The notes under the pieces are model-generated. The model did not search any database. It was not told the DNA's origin and saw nothing but the letters and a program-made list of their open reading frames with translations. Of a stretch of DNA of 39,028 bases, positions 32,236-39,028 are shown one piece after another. The translations under genes and the position numbers were made by a program. The stretch is from contig JAODAT010000096.1 in the NCBI GenBank assembly GCA_025463565.1, forward strand, positions 1 through 39,028. Direction: 5' to 3'. Numbering within the stretch: the first letter of the stretch is position 1; each line of letters starts with the position of its first letter. This DNA comes from Microbacteriaceae bacterium (lineage in GTDB: Bacteria; Actinomycetota; Actinomycetes; Actinomycetales; Microbacteriaceae).

Positions 32236-33300
32236 ATGGCACAGCATGACGACGGCGGCACCAACGCCGCTGCCGGCTCGGCCGTAGAGCACTCGGACCT
32301 GTCGGATCCCGGCACCGCAGTCGTCTCGTCGGACGCCATCCAGAACCCCGGCCTTCCGCCGCACCGCCTTCGGGTCACCGACATCGACCCGAAGAAGGAG
32401 AAGACCGCCGAACGCAACGTCTATACCCTTTTTTACCTGTCGATCGTCGGCAGCATTTTTGCGGTCGCCGCGTACGTCGCCTTTCCCATCACCCCCGGTA
32501 ACACCACCTCGGTCAGACTCAACACCCTCTTCCTTGGTCTTGGCATAGCGCTCGGCCTGCTGGCGCTGGGAATCGGCGCGATCTACTGGGCCAAGAACCT
32601 CATGCGCGGTGACGAGCTCACCGAGATGCGTCACACCACTCGCGGCTCCGATGCCACCCGTGAGCGTGCAGTCGAAATCTTCAAGGAGGGCAACCAGGAG
32701 TCGGGCTTCGGCCGTCGATCGCTCATCCGCAACAGCCTCATCGGTGCCCTTCTCGCGTTCCCGCTCCCGGGCATCGTGCTGTTCCGCGACCTGGCGCCAG
32801 CCGCTGACCCGGCAAAACTGCTCTCCCACACCATGTGGAAGAAGGGCACGCGCCTCACCCACGATCCGTCCGGGGCGCCGATCAAGGCATCCGACGTGAC
32901 GCTCGGCTCCGTCTTCCATGTGATCCCTGAAGGACTCATTGGAAGAGAAGACGCGCTCGAGCAGAAGGCTAAGGCTGCGGTGCTGGTCATGCGTCTTGAG
33001 CCCGATCTGCTTCATGCGTCTAAGGGACGCGAGAAGTGGAACTACAACGGCATCGTCGCCTACTCCAAGATCTGCACCCACGCCGGATGTCCGGTGGCAT
33101 TGTATGAGCAGCAGACCCACCACCTGCTGTGCCCGTGCCACTCCTCCACGTTCGACGTCGAGCACGAGTGCGAGGTCATCTTTGGGCCGGCCAAGCGCCC
33201 ACTGCCGCAGCTGCCGATCACTGTCGACAGCGAGGGCTACCTCATCGCGCAGAGTGATTTCCACGAGCCCGTGGGCCCGAGTTTCTGGGAGCGTTCATGA
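32236..33300 (+). CDS. qcrA: Rieske iron-sulfur subunit of the bc1 complex
   Basis: QcrA carries the [2Fe-2S] cluster that takes electrons from menaquinol. The 354-residue protein has three membrane helices (about 63-83, 97-118, 166-184), as in the actinobacterial form. The Rieske domain has ligands C280-T-H282 and C299-x2-H302, with C285 and C301 as the likely disulfide. The ATG at 32236 is preceded by AAGGGGA. Its stop overlaps the qcrB ATG by four bases. Confidence 0.96.
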   Translation: MAQHDDGGTNAAAGSAVEHSDLSDPGTAVVSSDAIQNPGLPPHRLRVTDIDPKKEKTAERNVYTLFYLSIVGSIFAVAAYVAFPITPGNTTSVRLNTLFLGLGIALGLLALGIGAIYWAKNLMRGDELTEMRHTTRGSDATRERAVEIFKEGNQESGFGRRSLIRNSLIGALLAFPLPGIVLFRDLAPAADPAKLLSHTMWKKGTRLTHDPSGAPIKASDVTLGSVFHVIPEGLIGREDALEQKAKAAVLVMRLEPDLLHASKGREKWNYNGIVAYSKICTHAGCPVALYEQQTHHLLCPCHSSTFDVEHECEVIFGPAKRPLPQLPITVDSEGYLIAQSDFHEPVGPSFWERS

Positions 33301-34919
33301 CCGTCACCGCAAGTCGTCCCGTCGAGGCGGAGGTCGAACCGATCTCCAGCGGAGGCAAGTTCACCACCGCGGCGGCAAACTACATCGACGAGCGCACCAG
33401 CATCTCCGGCCTCGTCAAAGAGCTTGGTCGCAAGATCTTCCCCGACCACTGGTCGTTCATGCTCGGTGAGGTGGCGCTGTACAGCTTCATCGTCATCCTG
33501 CTTTCCGGCACGTTCCTCACCTTCTTTTTCCAGCCGTCTATGGCGGAGGTGGTCTACCACGGCTCGTACGTGCCGCTGAAGGGCATCACGATGTCCGCGG
33601 CCTACTCGTCCACCCTCAATATCTCGTTCGACATCCGCGGCGGGCTGCTGTTCCGCCAGGTGCATCACTGGGCGGCTCTGCTGTTCATCGCGGCCATCGG
33701 ACTCCACATGCTCCGTGTGTTCTTCACGGGCGCATTCCGCAAGCCGCGTGAGATCAACTGGTTCATCGGCTTCGTGCTGTTCGTGCTGGCCATGGCGGAG
33801 GGCTTCACGGGCTACTCGCTCCCCGATGACCTGCTCTCCGGCAACGGCCTTCGCATCATCGACGGCCTGATCAAGGGCATTCCGGTGGTCGGGACCTGGA
33901 TCTCGTACCTGCTGTTCGGCGGGGAGTTCCCCGGTAACAAGCTGGTCGCCGAGTTCTACTCGATCCACATTTTGCTGCTTCCGGCCATCCTGGTCGCTGC
34001 TCTCGGGGTGCATCTGCTCCTCATGGTGGTCAACAAGCACACGCAGTTCGCCGGGCCGGGCCGCACCAACGACAACGTCGTCGGTGTTCCGATCCTCCCG
34101 GTATTCGCTGCGAAGGCCGGCGGTTTCTTCTTTGTGATCTTCGGCGTGATCGTGCTGATCGCCTCACTCTTCACGATCAACCCGATCTGGACCTACGGTC
34201 CATACGACCCCTCCCCCATTTCGGCGGGTACTCAGCCCGACTGGTACATCGGATTCGCCGATGGGGCCCTTCGCCTCGTGCCACCGGGCTGGGAATTCGT
34301 GCTCTGGGGTCACACCTGGTCGTTCAACATGATCTCCGTCATCATCGTGCTGGTGGTGTTCCTGGGCCTCGTTGCGTTCTATCCGTTCATCGAGGGCTGG
34401 GTGACCGGTGACAAGCGTGAGCACCACATCACCGACCGCCCGCGCAACGCTCCGACCCGCACGGCGATCGGCGCGGCCGGCGTCACCTTCTACGCGGTGC
34501 TCTGGGCGGCGGCAAGCTCCGACCTCATGGCGACGCACTTCAAGATCACTCTCGAGGGAGTCATCCACACGCTGCAGGCGCTCCTCATCCTCGGACCGAT
34601 CATCGCTTATCACGTCACCAAGCGTGTCTGTCTCGCGCTGATGAAGAAGGACCGAGAGATCGCGCTTCATGGCTACGAGTCGGGCCGCATCGTACGTTTG
34701 CCCGGTGGAGAGTACATCGAGGTTCACGAGCAGCTCAGCGACTACGAGCGCTGGCGCCTGGTGAGCTACGAGGACTACACGCCGCTGATGATCCGCCCGA
34801 ATCGCCAGGGCAAGATCACCGGTGCCGAGCGCTTCCGCTCCAGCCTGTCTCGCTGGTTCTTCGAGGACCGCATCTCCCCCATCACCAAGGGCGAGATCGA
34901 ACAGGGCGGCCACCACTAG
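33297..34919 (+). CDS. qcrB: Cytochrome b subunit of the bc1 complex
   Basis: QcrB binds haems bL and bH and oxidises menaquinol. The 540-residue protein has about eight to nine membrane helices. Haem-ligand His residues lie in RQVHHWAALLFIAAIGLHML (His123/124 and His137) and in FYSIHILLLPAILVAALGVHL (His224 and His239). The actinobacterial C-terminal extension is present. It overlaps qcrA and ends the operon; its TAG stop forms the start of a -10 box for the next gene. Confidence 0.97.
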   Translation: MTVTASRPVEAEVEPISSGGKFTTAAANYIDERTSISGLVKELGRKIFPDHWSFMLGEVALYSFIVILLSGTFLTFFFQPSMAEVVYHGSYVPLKGITMSAAYSSTLNISFDIRGGLLFRQVHHWAALLFIAAIGLHMLRVFFTGAFRKPREINWFIGFVLFVLAMAEGFTGYSLPDDLLSGNGLRIIDGLIKGIPVVGTWISYLLFGGEFPGNKLVAEFYSIHILLLPAILVAALGVHLLLMVVNKHTQFAGPGRTNDNVVGVPILPVFAAKAGGFFFVIFGVIVLIASLFTINPIWTYGPYDPSPISAGTQPDWYIGFADGALRLVPPGWEFVLWGHTWSFNMISVIIVLVVFLGLVAFYPFIEGWVTGDKREHHITDRPRNAPTRTAIGAAGVTFYAVLWAAASSDLMATHFKITLEGVIHTLQALLILGPIIAYHVTKRVCLALMKKDREIALHGYESGRIVRLPGGEYIEVHEQLSDYERWRLVSYEDYTPLMIRPNRQGKITGAERFRSSLSRWFFEDRISPITKGEIEQGGHH

Positions 34920-34928
34920 CCTGTTGGC
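34917..34928 (+). promoter_or_regulatory. Leaderless-type promoter of the ABM gene
   Basis: TAGCCT at 34917-34922 begins with the qcrB stop codon and is followed by six bases and the ATG at 34929. This repeats the layout seen at the mshC start (879-890). Confidence 0.45.
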
Positions 34929-35219
34929 ATGATCCTCGAGCATGCAATCCTGCCGGTGCGTGCCGGCTCCGAGGCCGAGTTCGAGGGCGCCTTCGTGCGA
35001 GCTCGTCCGCTGATCAGCGTGCAGCCCGGGTTCCGCTCGCTATCGCTCTCCCGGTCGTCCGAGTCCCCCAGTGAGTACCTGCTGCTCGTGGAATGGGACA
35101 CCGTTGAGGCTCACACAAACGGCTTTCGTGCGTCGCCCGAATATCAGCAGTGGAAAGCGCTGTTGCACCCGTTCTACGACCCGTTCCCCGTGGTGGAACA
35201 CTTCACCGCCGTGGCATAG
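34929..35219 (+). CDS. Antibiotic-biosynthesis-monooxygenase (ABM) domain protein
   Basis: The 96-residue protein is a single ferredoxin-like ABM domain (ILEHAILPVRAGSEAEFEGAF, SVQPGFRSLSLSRS, EYLLLVEWDTVEAHTNGFRAS). Members can be cofactor-free monooxygenases or haem-related enzymes; no antibiotic role is implied. It starts nine bases after qcrB and could be part of that transcript or use its own leaderless promoter. The function here is unknown. Confidence 0.87.
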   Translation: MILEHAILPVRAGSEAEFEGAFVRARPLISVQPGFRSLSLSRSSESPSEYLLLVEWDTVEAHTNGFRASPEYQQWKALLHPFYDPFPVVEHFTAVA

Positions 35220-35233
35220 TCGAGGCGGGCTCG

Positions 35234-35701
35234 TCAGTCGACGACGAAGCTCTTCTTGAGGTAGTCGGAGGTCGAGCGGTAGTCGAGCCGCTCGTAGAAG
35301 CCGGCACCCCGCAGAATGCTCACCGTCAGCTGGGTCACGCCGCGCGCGCGGCATTCTCGTTCGATCGCGTCAACCAGCTGGCTGCCGATGCCGTGCCCTG
35401 AAGCAGCTGCGGACACCACCAGCTCCTGCAGGTGTGCCGCGTCCCCGCGGGTGTACAGCGGGTGCAGGATCGTCGCGACGGCATAGGCGACCACCGTTCC
35501 CGCGCGCTCCGAGACCAGAATCAGGTGGTCGGTGGAGTTTGCCACCGTCGACAGGAACACCGCACCGAAAGCCTCACGATCGGCCTCGGGACCGATGCCG
35601 AGTTCCTTCACCAATGCGAAGACCGCATCGACATCGTCGGGCGTCGCCGCCCGAATGGTGGAGACGGGTTTAGCGGGCGAAGTTTCCGCGGTAGTACTCA
35701 T
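35234..35701 (-). CDS. GNAT-family N-acetyltransferase
   Basis: The 155-residue protein has the GNAT fold: TIRAATPDDVDAVFALVKEL, AVATILHPLYT, LQELVVSAAASGHGIGSQLVDAIE (the acetyl-CoA loop; the typical R/Q-x2-GxG/A is changed to SGHGIG), and GFYERLDY. The substrate is unknown. The ATG at 35701 lies 32 bases inside the end of ctaF on the same strand; no later start fits. It is probably the last gene of the ctaC-ctaD-ctaF operon. Confidence 0.85.
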   Translation of the reverse strand: MSTTAETSPAKPVSTIRAATPDDVDAVFALVKELGIGPEADREAFGAVFLSTVANSTDHLILVSERAGTVVAYAVATILHPLYTRGDAAHLQELVVSAAASGHGIGSQLVDAIERECRARGVTQLTVSILRGAGFYERLDYRSTSDYLKKSFVVD

Positions 35702-36128
35702 AGATCCACCCAACGACGCTGATGCCGAGAATCGTGGCCCCGATGAAGGAGAGCCATACTCCCGCGGCCAGGCCGAGGAAGACGAGCGCTGCGCCGAGGG
35801 CCAACATCATCGGCCACCAGCTCCACGGGCTGAAGAACCCCTGCTCGGCGTCCCCGTCGTCGATCTCGGCGTCGACCCGGTCTTCGGGGAGCAACCCACC
35901 CACCGAGGCATTCGAGCGGCCGAGGTAGAAGGCGATGAATCCCGAGAGGATGCCGGTAAGAGCAATCCCCACCGCGCCGACGTACTCGATCGACGGCCCG
36001 GGGATGCCACCATGCGGCTCCTCCGCGACGCGCATGCTGTAGTCGATGAGACTCCAGATGATGTATGCCGCATCTGCCGCGAAGAAGAACGCGCAGAGAA
36101 TCCAGAACATCTTGGCCTGGGTGTTCAT
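35670..36128 (-). CDS. ctaF: Cytochrome c oxidase subunit IV (actinobacterial)
   Basis: The 152-residue protein has four membrane helices, two near the N-terminus (FWILCAFFFAADAAYIIWSLIDY and the YVGAVGIALTGILSGFIAFYLG helix) and two after the loop ending EQGFFSPWSWWP. The C-terminus reads VGWIYEYYRGNFAR. This is the small subunit found only in actinobacterial aa3 oxidases; it has no redox cofactor. Its ATG is two bases after the ctaD stop. The GNAT gene overlaps its 3' end. Confidence 0.94.
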   Translation of the reverse strand: MNTQAKMFWILCAFFFAADAAYIIWSLIDYSMRVAEEPHGGIPGPSIEYVGAVGIALTGILSGFIAFYLGRSNASVGGLLPEDRVDAEIDDGDAEQGFFSPWSWWPMMLALGAALVFLGLAAGVWLSFIGATILGISVVGWIYEYYRGNFAR

Positions 36129-36130
36129 GG

Positions 36131-37888
36131 CTACTTCACCTCTCCGTCGGCGAGATCGTAGGTCGCCGATTCCGGCGCATCCTTGAAGGCACCTGCACCT
36201 CCGATGCCCACCGGGATACCGACCTCGGGGTGGTTGAGGTCGAACGCCGGCGACTCGGAACGGATTCGCGGGATGGAGATGAAGTTGTGGCGAGGGGGTG
36301 GGCACGAGGTGGCCCACTCCAGCGAGCGGCCGTAACCCCACGGGTCGTCCGCGGTCACCCGGCGGCCTTTGCGAGCCGTGATGTAGACGTTGAACACGAA
36401 GGGCAGCATCGAGACGCCGAGCAGCATGGCGCCGATCGTCGACAGCTGGTTCATCCAGGTGAAGCCATCGCTCGGCTGGTACGTCGCATACCGCCGCGGC
36501 ATGCCGAGCACGCCCAGCCAGTGCTGGATGAGGAAGGTCGTGTGGAAGCCGATGAACAGCAGCCAGAAGTGGATCTTGCCGAGCCGTTCATTCAGCATCT
36601 TGCCGGTCCACTTCGGCCACCAGAAGTAGAAACCGCTGAACATCGCGAACACCACGGTGCCGAAGACCACGTAGTGGAAGTGCGCGACGACGAAGTACGT
36701 GTCTGACACGTGGAAGTCGAGCGGCGGCGATGCCAGGATCACACCGGTGAGACCACCGAAGGTGAAGGTGATGAGGAACCCGATTGCCCACAGCATGGGG
36801 GTCTCGAAGGTCACGGACCCTCGCCACATCGTGCCGACCCAGTTGAAGATCTTCACGCCCGTCGGCACCGCGATGAGCATCGTCATGAGCGAGAAGAACG
36901 GGAGCAGCACCGAGCCGGTGACATACATGTGGTGAGCCCACACCGTGATCGACAGTGCCGCGATCGAGATCGTCGCGTAGATGAGGGTCTTGTAGCCGAA
37001 GATCGGCTTGCGACTGAACACGGGCAGCACTTCGGAAATGATGCCGAAGAACGGCAGGGCGATGATGTAGACCTCGGGATGCCCGAAGAACCAGAACAGA
37101 TGCTGCCACAGGATGGCACCACCGTCGTCGATGTTGTATAGATGCGACCCGAACACCCTGTCGGCGCCCAGCGCGAACAGTGCGGCAGCCAGAACGGGGA
37201 ACGCCATGATCACGAGGATGGAGGTGACCAGTGCGTTCCAGGTGAAGATCGGCATACGGAACATGGTCATGCCGGGCGCGCGCATGGTGATGATCGTCGT
37301 GATGAAGTTGACGCCACCGAGGATGGTGCCGAAACCGCTCAGTGCGAGCCCGAAGACCCAGAGATTACCGCCGAGCGATGGCGAGAATGTGGTTTCGGAG
37401 AGCGGTACGTACGCCGTCCAGCCGAACGATGCCGCGCCCTGCGGGGTGAGGAAGCCAGCGACCGCGATGAGCGAACCGAAGCTGTACAGCCAGTAGGCGA
37501 ACGCGTTCAGGCGAGGGAACGCCACATCCGGCGCACCGATCTGCAGCGGCATGATCGCGTTCACGAAGCCGGCGAACAGCGGCGTCGCGAACATCAGCAG
37601 CATGATCGTGCCGTGCATGGTGAAGAGCTGGTTGTACTGCTCCTTCGTCTGAAGCAGCTGCTCGCCCGGCTCGAAGAGCTGTGCGCGGATCACGAGCGCC
37701 ATCACTCCGCCGAGCAGGAAGTAGATGAACGACGTGATCAGGTACAGGTAGCCGATCGTCTTGTGGTCGGTCGTGGTGATCCACCTGATGACCACGTTGC
37801 CCTTGCGCTGCACTCCGGGCGGGGTATTGACCGGGACGGGGCCGTAGTTGCCGCCTGCGGAGGGCCGTGTGATTGTCGCTGAAGTCAT
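36131..37888 (-). CDS. ctaD: Cytochrome c oxidase subunit I
   Basis: This is the catalytic aa3 haem-copper subunit reducing O2 to water while pumping protons. The 585-residue protein has about twelve membrane helices and all key ligands: His92 (low-spin haem a), His270 and Tyr274 in GHPEVY (CuB and the cross-linked Tyr), His319-His320 (CuB), and His403/His405 in VVAHFHYV (haem a3 and haem a). It lies eight bases downstream of ctaC and two before ctaF. Confidence 0.98.
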   Translation of the reverse strand: MTSATITRPSAGGNYGPVPVNTPPGVQRKGNVVIRWITTTDHKTIGYLYLITSFIYFLLGGVMALVIRAQLFEPGEQLLQTKEQYNQLFTMHGTIMLLMFATPLFAGFVNAIMPLQIGAPDVAFPRLNAFAYWLYSFGSLIAVAGFLTPQGAASFGWTAYVPLSETTFSPSLGGNLWVFGLALSGFGTILGGVNFITTIITMRAPGMTMFRMPIFTWNALVTSILVIMAFPVLAAALFALGADRVFGSHLYNIDDGGAILWQHLFWFFGHPEVYIIALPFFGIISEVLPVFSRKPIFGYKTLIYATISIAALSITVWAHHMYVTGSVLLPFFSLMTMLIAVPTGVKIFNWVGTMWRGSVTFETPMLWAIGFLITFTFGGLTGVILASPPLDFHVSDTYFVVAHFHYVVFGTVVFAMFSGFYFWWPKWTGKMLNERLGKIHFWLLFIGFHTTFLIQHWLGVLGMPRRYATYQPSDGFTWMNQLSTIGAMLLGVSMLPFVFNVYITARKGRRVTADDPWGYGRSLEWATSCPPPRHNFISIPRIRSESPAFDLNHPEVGIPVGIGGAGAFKDAPESATYDLADGEVK

Positions 37889-37896
37889 GTCGCGCC

Positions 37897-38781
37897 CTAC
37901 TTGCTCGCTAGTGGAGTGGTGTTGCTGGGGAGGTTCTGGTTCGGGTTGTACTGCGGGCCGAGGATGCCGGTCTGGCCCTTGTTGACGAGAGTTTGGATGT
38001 AGGCGTCGTAGTCGGCCTGCGACTCAACCTTCACCTTGAACAACATCTCGGAGTGGTAGTCGCCACAGAGCTCTGCACACTTGCCGGCGAAGGTGCCGAC
38101 CTTGGTTGGCGTGAAGTACTCGTAGTTGTCTTTGCCGGGGATGTTGTCTTTTTTGTAGAGGAAGTCGATGATCCAGAAGGAGTGGTCGACATCCCGGCTC
38201 TCGATCTTGATCTGGGTGCTCTTGTTGACGACCAGGTGCAGCACCGGAATCTTGCTCTCGTCGATGGTGCCGTCGGACTTCTCGAGCTCCTGGGCCTGGA
38301 TGCCGGGCGAGTACACGCCCTTGCCGTCAGGGCCGACGTTGTAGTAGCTGAAGTCCCAGGCCCAGCGCTTGCCCTCGACCAGTACCGAGGTCTGCGGATG
38401 TGCCAGCGGCTTCTCGATGTCGCCCTGGGTCTTCGCGGTGAACGCGAAGAAGCCGAGCACGAGAATGAGCGGCACGATCGTGTAGAAGATCTCGATCGGG
38501 AGGTTGTAGCGCAGCTGCACCGGAAGGCCGGTCTGGCCCTTGCGGCGGCGATAGACCACCGCAGCCCAGATGATGAGGCCCCAGGTGACGATTCCGACGG
38601 CCAGCAGCACGATCCATGAGGTGACCCACAGGCCTGTGATGCTCGAGGTGTGGTTGGTCGCGCCCGTTGAGCCGGCGGGCAGGAAGCCCCGCAGTTGCTC
38701 CTGGCTGCATCCCGCAAGAATGAGAACGAGCACGATAGCCGCGGGAACGACAGCCCATCGAAGACGGCGGTTAGAGCGCAC
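37897..38781 (-). CDS. ctaC: Cytochrome c oxidase subunit II (lipoprotein)
   Basis: CtaC carries the CuA centre that receives electrons from QcrC. The 294-residue protein has a signal peptide ending in the lipobox LAGC (Cys near residue 25) and two membrane helices. Its cupredoxin domain carries CuA ligands in [10 protein letters not shown] and [16 protein letters not shown] at 38781 is chosen because GAGAGG lies just before it and the signal peptide then begins normally; a GTG seven codons upstream (38802) is possible. It heads the ctaC-ctaD-ctaF-GNAT operon. Confidence 0.96.
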   Translation of the reverse strand: MRSNRRLRWAVVPAAIVLVLILAGCSQEQLRGFLPAGSTGATNHTSSITGLWVTSWIVLLAVGIVTWGLIIWAAVVYRRRKGQTGLPVQLRYNLPIEIFYTIVPLILVLGFFAFTAKTQGDIEKPLAHPQTSVLVEGKRWAWDFSYYNVGPDGKGVYSPGIQAQELEKSDGTIDESKIPVLHLVVNKSTQIKIESRDVDHSFWIIDFLYKKDNIPGKDNYEYFTPTKVGTFAGKCAELCGDYHSEMLFKVKVESQADYDAYIQTLVNKGQTGILGPQYNPNQNLPSNTTPLASK

Positions 38782-38819
38782 CTGGAACCTCTCGGATGAC
38801 ACGGACCATTACGAACAAC

Positions 38820-38825
38820 AGTCTA
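38820..38825 (-). promoter_or_regulatory. Candidate -10 box of ctaC
   Basis: On the minus strand TAGACT lies 38 bases before the GTG at 38781, with a GAGAGG ribosome site in between. No clear -35. The 185-base gap from ctaC to erpA holds this and the terminator below and nothing else seen. Confidence 0.45.
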
Positions 38826-38902
38826 TTTGGTGGTCCCCAGCCTACTCCGAAGGACTCGCGCCCTTCGACCGGGACAGGCCGGATGGCATCACGGGCGGCG
38901 TC

Positions 38903-38933
38903 GAAAAAGGGAACCGCCCGAAGGCGATTCCCT
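38903..38933 (-). terminator. Strong intrinsic terminator of the erpA-type gene
   Basis: On the minus strand AGGGAATCGCC and GGCGGTTCCCT form an 11-bp stem (one G-U pair) around a TTCG tetraloop, followed by TTTTC. It lies 34 bases after the erpA-type stop. The plus strand also has six T residues just beyond the hairpin, so it could act in both directions. It separates erpA from the ctaC operon. Confidence 0.85.
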
Positions 38934-38966
38934 GATCTTTTTTCTGGCGAGTCGTGGCTCGGAGTG

Positions 38967-39028
38967 CTAGTGGAAAGAGTCCCCACACGCACAGCTGCCG
39001 GAAGCATTCGGGTTGTCGATGGTGAATC
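38967..39028 (-). CDS. erpA: HesB/ErpA-type iron-sulfur cluster insertion protein, C-terminal end only
   Basis: The window ends inside this gene. The visible C-terminus, FTIDNPNASGSCACGDSFH-stop, has the CxCG cluster-binding signature of the A-type carriers ErpA/IscA, which deliver Fe-S clusters to target proteins. Its position upstream of ctaC on the same strand matches mycobacteria (Rv2204c), supporting ErpA over IscA. The rest of the gene is outside the window. Confidence 0.85.
   Translation of the reverse strand, partial: FTIDNPNASGSCACGDSFH

Noticed and set aside
32209-33264. 351-codon minus-strand open frame opposite qcrA
   Set aside because: Mirror of the Rieske gene; no motif, no ribosome site, inside a clear operon.
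1-39028. tRNA genes, CRISPR arrays, insertion sequences, prophage genes
   Set aside because: No T-loop patterns outside coding genes, no spaced direct repeats, and no transposase, integrase or phage-structural motifs were seen.

Overview
This is high-GC actinobacterial DNA, most probably from the family Microbacteriaceae; the genus cannot be fixed from the sequence. The reasons are the mycothiol gene mshC, the pafB-pafC-tatA-tatC-helY block, RbpA, the actinobacterial qcrCAB/ctaCDEF respiratory genes with a fourth oxidase subunit (CtaF), a DUF7882-like protein, frequent GTG starts and many leaderless-type promoters. No tRNA, rRNA, CRISPR array, insertion sequence or prophage gene was seen.

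Region 1 (1-13488) is a housekeeping block. Two ANTAR-domain RNA-binding regulators precede mshC. A PAC2 protein and a HAD phosphatase follow, then trmI, an FKBP-type lipoprotein, pafB-pafC, a small membrane coiled-coil protein, tatA-tatC, a HelY-type helicase and lnt. Most junctions are stop/start overlaps, which suggests long operons. The Pup-proteasome genes that lie between trmI and pafB in mycobacteria are absent here, although pafBC is kept.

Region 2 (13489-16260, minus strand) holds nfeD, an SPFH/band-7 protein, a glycerophosphodiester phosphodiesterase and rbpA.

Region 3 (16379-27464) is a more variable stretch of small metabolic and stress-type genes. It contains an SDR, a NUDIX hydrolase, a HbpS/GlcG-like protein, two RibD-C/DHFR-like reductases, an MFS exporter, a PEBP protein, an alpha/beta hydrolase and a patatin. 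It also contains a DUF1801 protein, a luciferase-like flavoenzyme paired with an F420/NADP-reductase-like protein, and an FMN-dependent 2-hydroxyacid oxidase. Two small genes were read directly from the sequence: a 47-aa membrane protein, and a 22-codon ORF with a strong Shine-Dalgarno upstream of the patatin.

Region 4 (27478-39028) carries a DksA/TraR-type zinc-finger protein divergent from glpK, then trpD divergent from ctaE-qcrC-qcrA-qcrB. Convergent to these are ctaC-ctaD-ctaF plus a GNAT gene. Together the ctaCDEF and qcrCAB products form the bc1-aa3 supercomplex that carries electrons from menaquinol to oxygen. The window ends inside an erpA-type iron-sulfur insertion gene, separated from ctaC by a strong terminator.

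At the sequence level, four of the convergent gene junctions carry palindromic or dispersed-repeat-like elements. At two junctions the upstream gene's TAG stop also forms the start of a -10 box for a leaderless downstream gene. No clear new multi-gene defence or mobile system was found; the strongest unexplained signals are the repeats, the short leader ORF and the small membrane proteins.
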